Source: Anaerolineaceae bacterium
Lineage (GTDB): Bacteria; Chloroflexota; Anaerolineae; Anaerolineales; Anaerolineaceae
Length of the DNA stretch: 6,620 bases
Reading direction: 5' to 3'
Assembly: GCA_003448875.1 (NCBI GenBank)
Contig: DLXG01000209.1
Location: forward strand, 1-6,620
Shown here one piece after another: positions 6,020-6,620 of the stretch. The notes beneath the pieces are model-generated. The model did not search any database. It saw only the letters and a list, made by a program, of their open reading frames with translations, and had not been told where the DNA came from. The translations under genes and the position numbers were made by a program. Position 1 is the first letter of the stretch; every line of letters begins with the position of its first letter.

Positions 6020-6620
6020 TTATTGGCCTCGTTCCACCCACACTACCCGCGGTAATCCTTGTAAATCCCGGATTACTTCGATTTTAGCAGCCGGCAAACT
6101 GTGGTAAGCCAGTTGAGCAACCTGTTCTGCCTGCCGTGCCTCAATTTCCAGCAGGATCAAACCGCCTGGAGCCAGCCACCTTGTCGAGCCGCCGAGCAAG
6201 GCAGCAATCTGTTCCAGCCCTTTTTCACCACCGTCCAAAGCAAGGCGCGGCTCAAAGCGGCTGACTGGCAGATGCTCCAACTCATTGGAGGGTATATAAG
6301 GCAGATTGGCACATACCAGATCGAAAACACCACCCACTGCATCCAGTAAGTTGCCCATCATCGGAAGCACCCGCTGCGATACGCCCAGTTTCTCAAAATT
6401 ACAGCGGGCAACCTGCAGCGCTTCCCACGAGCGATCCACTGTGACACATCTTAAGTCCGCGATGTGGTATGTCAGCGCAGCAGCGATACACCCCGAACCG
6501 CTGCCAACATCCGCCGCAAAACGGCGCTGCGGGTTTTCCCTCAACCAGAGCAGAGCCTTTTCAACCAGTATTTCAGTTTCAGGGCGCGGGATGAGAACGG
6601 CAGGGGTAACTGTAAAGGTC
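6020..6620 (-). CDS. prmC: PrmC (HemK) release factor glutamine methyltransferase, 5' end missing
   Basis: The C-terminal 199 codons are visible; the start lies beyond base 6620, and about 80-100 residues are missing if the length is typical. PrmC transfers a methyl group from S-adenosylmethionine to the Gln of the GGQ motif in release factors RF1 and RF2, aiding translation termination. Visible hallmarks in order: VLIPRPETEILVE, which is highly specific to PrmC; the SAM-binding loop DVGSGSGCIA; the acidic strand end VTVDRSWEAL; the catalytic motif as NLPYIP (Asn codon 6305-6307), where most members have NPPY; and RFEPRLALDGGEKGLE. The Asn and Tyr that hold the target Gln are kept. The end of the protein is intact, with stop TAA at 6022-6020. 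It is followed by a 65 bp gap containing the predicted promoter of the next gene. Confidence 0.93.
   Translation of the reverse strand, partial: TFTVTPAVLIPRPETEILVEKALLWLRENPQRRFAADVGSGSGCIAAALTYHIADLRCVTVDRSWEALQVARCNFEKLGVSQRVLPMMGNLLDAVGGVFDLVCANLPYIPSNELEHLPVSRFEPRLALDGGEKGLEQIAALLGGSTRWLAPGGLILLEIEARQAEQVAQLAYHSLPAAKIEVIRDLQGLPRVVWVERGQ

Noticed and set aside
6009..6026. CCAAT/ATTGG hairpin at the prmC stop codon, as a terminator
   Set aside because: The stem is 5 bp and AT-rich with an 8-base loop, and the nearest T-run on the minus strand is 19 bases beyond it. It does not fit an intrinsic terminator.

Overview
The window looks like an ordinary chromosomal segment from a free-living bacterium, most likely of the phylum Chloroflexota (Anaerolineae-like). 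That placement rests on the style of the proteins: a TgpA-like transglutaminase reading FEPT, a PrmC with NLPY, and a divergent PfkB kinase paired with an M20 hydrolase. It is recognition from memory, not a database result. Base composition is close to balanced and looks even throughout. I see no insertion sequence, CRISPR array, tRNA, rRNA or phage gene.

Layout: two plus-strand genes meet five minus-strand genes tail to tail. Plus strand: the 3' part of a membrane-anchored transglutaminase-like protein (1-1368, cut by the window start), then 22 bp later a soluble GAF-PAS-class III nucleotide cyclase (1391-3112, TTG start). Minus strand, in order of transcription: the 3' part of prmC (6620-6020, cut by the window end), a two-helix membrane protein of unknown function (5954-5526), a 67-residue one-helix membrane protein (5484-5281), a PfkB-family kinase (5249-4233, TTG start) and an M20-family metallohydrolase (4233-3109). 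The kinase and hydrolase share one base (TGATG), so their translation is probably coupled. The hydrolase and cyclase genes overlap by 4 bp at their 3' ends, with no clear terminator between them. No stretch without a gene exceeds about 65 bp.

How the genes may work together: the cyclase keeps all six class III catalytic positions, with the Lys/Thr pair that suggests ATP as substrate, and would make cAMP in response to its GAF and PAS domains. The transglutaminase domain is predicted to lie outside the membrane with its C-terminal domain inside. The kinase and hydrolase form a small cytoplasmic catabolic or salvage pair of unknown substrate. PrmC methylates release factors. An extended -10 element sits exactly six bases before the ATG of the two-helix membrane protein, which has no ribosome binding site. 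This suggests a leaderless promoter for the four genes downstream of prmC.

I found no convincing new system. The most useful leads are the leaderless promoter with its dyad, the coupled kinase/hydrolase pair with altered PfkB motifs, and the Asp-to-Glu change in the transglutaminase triad.
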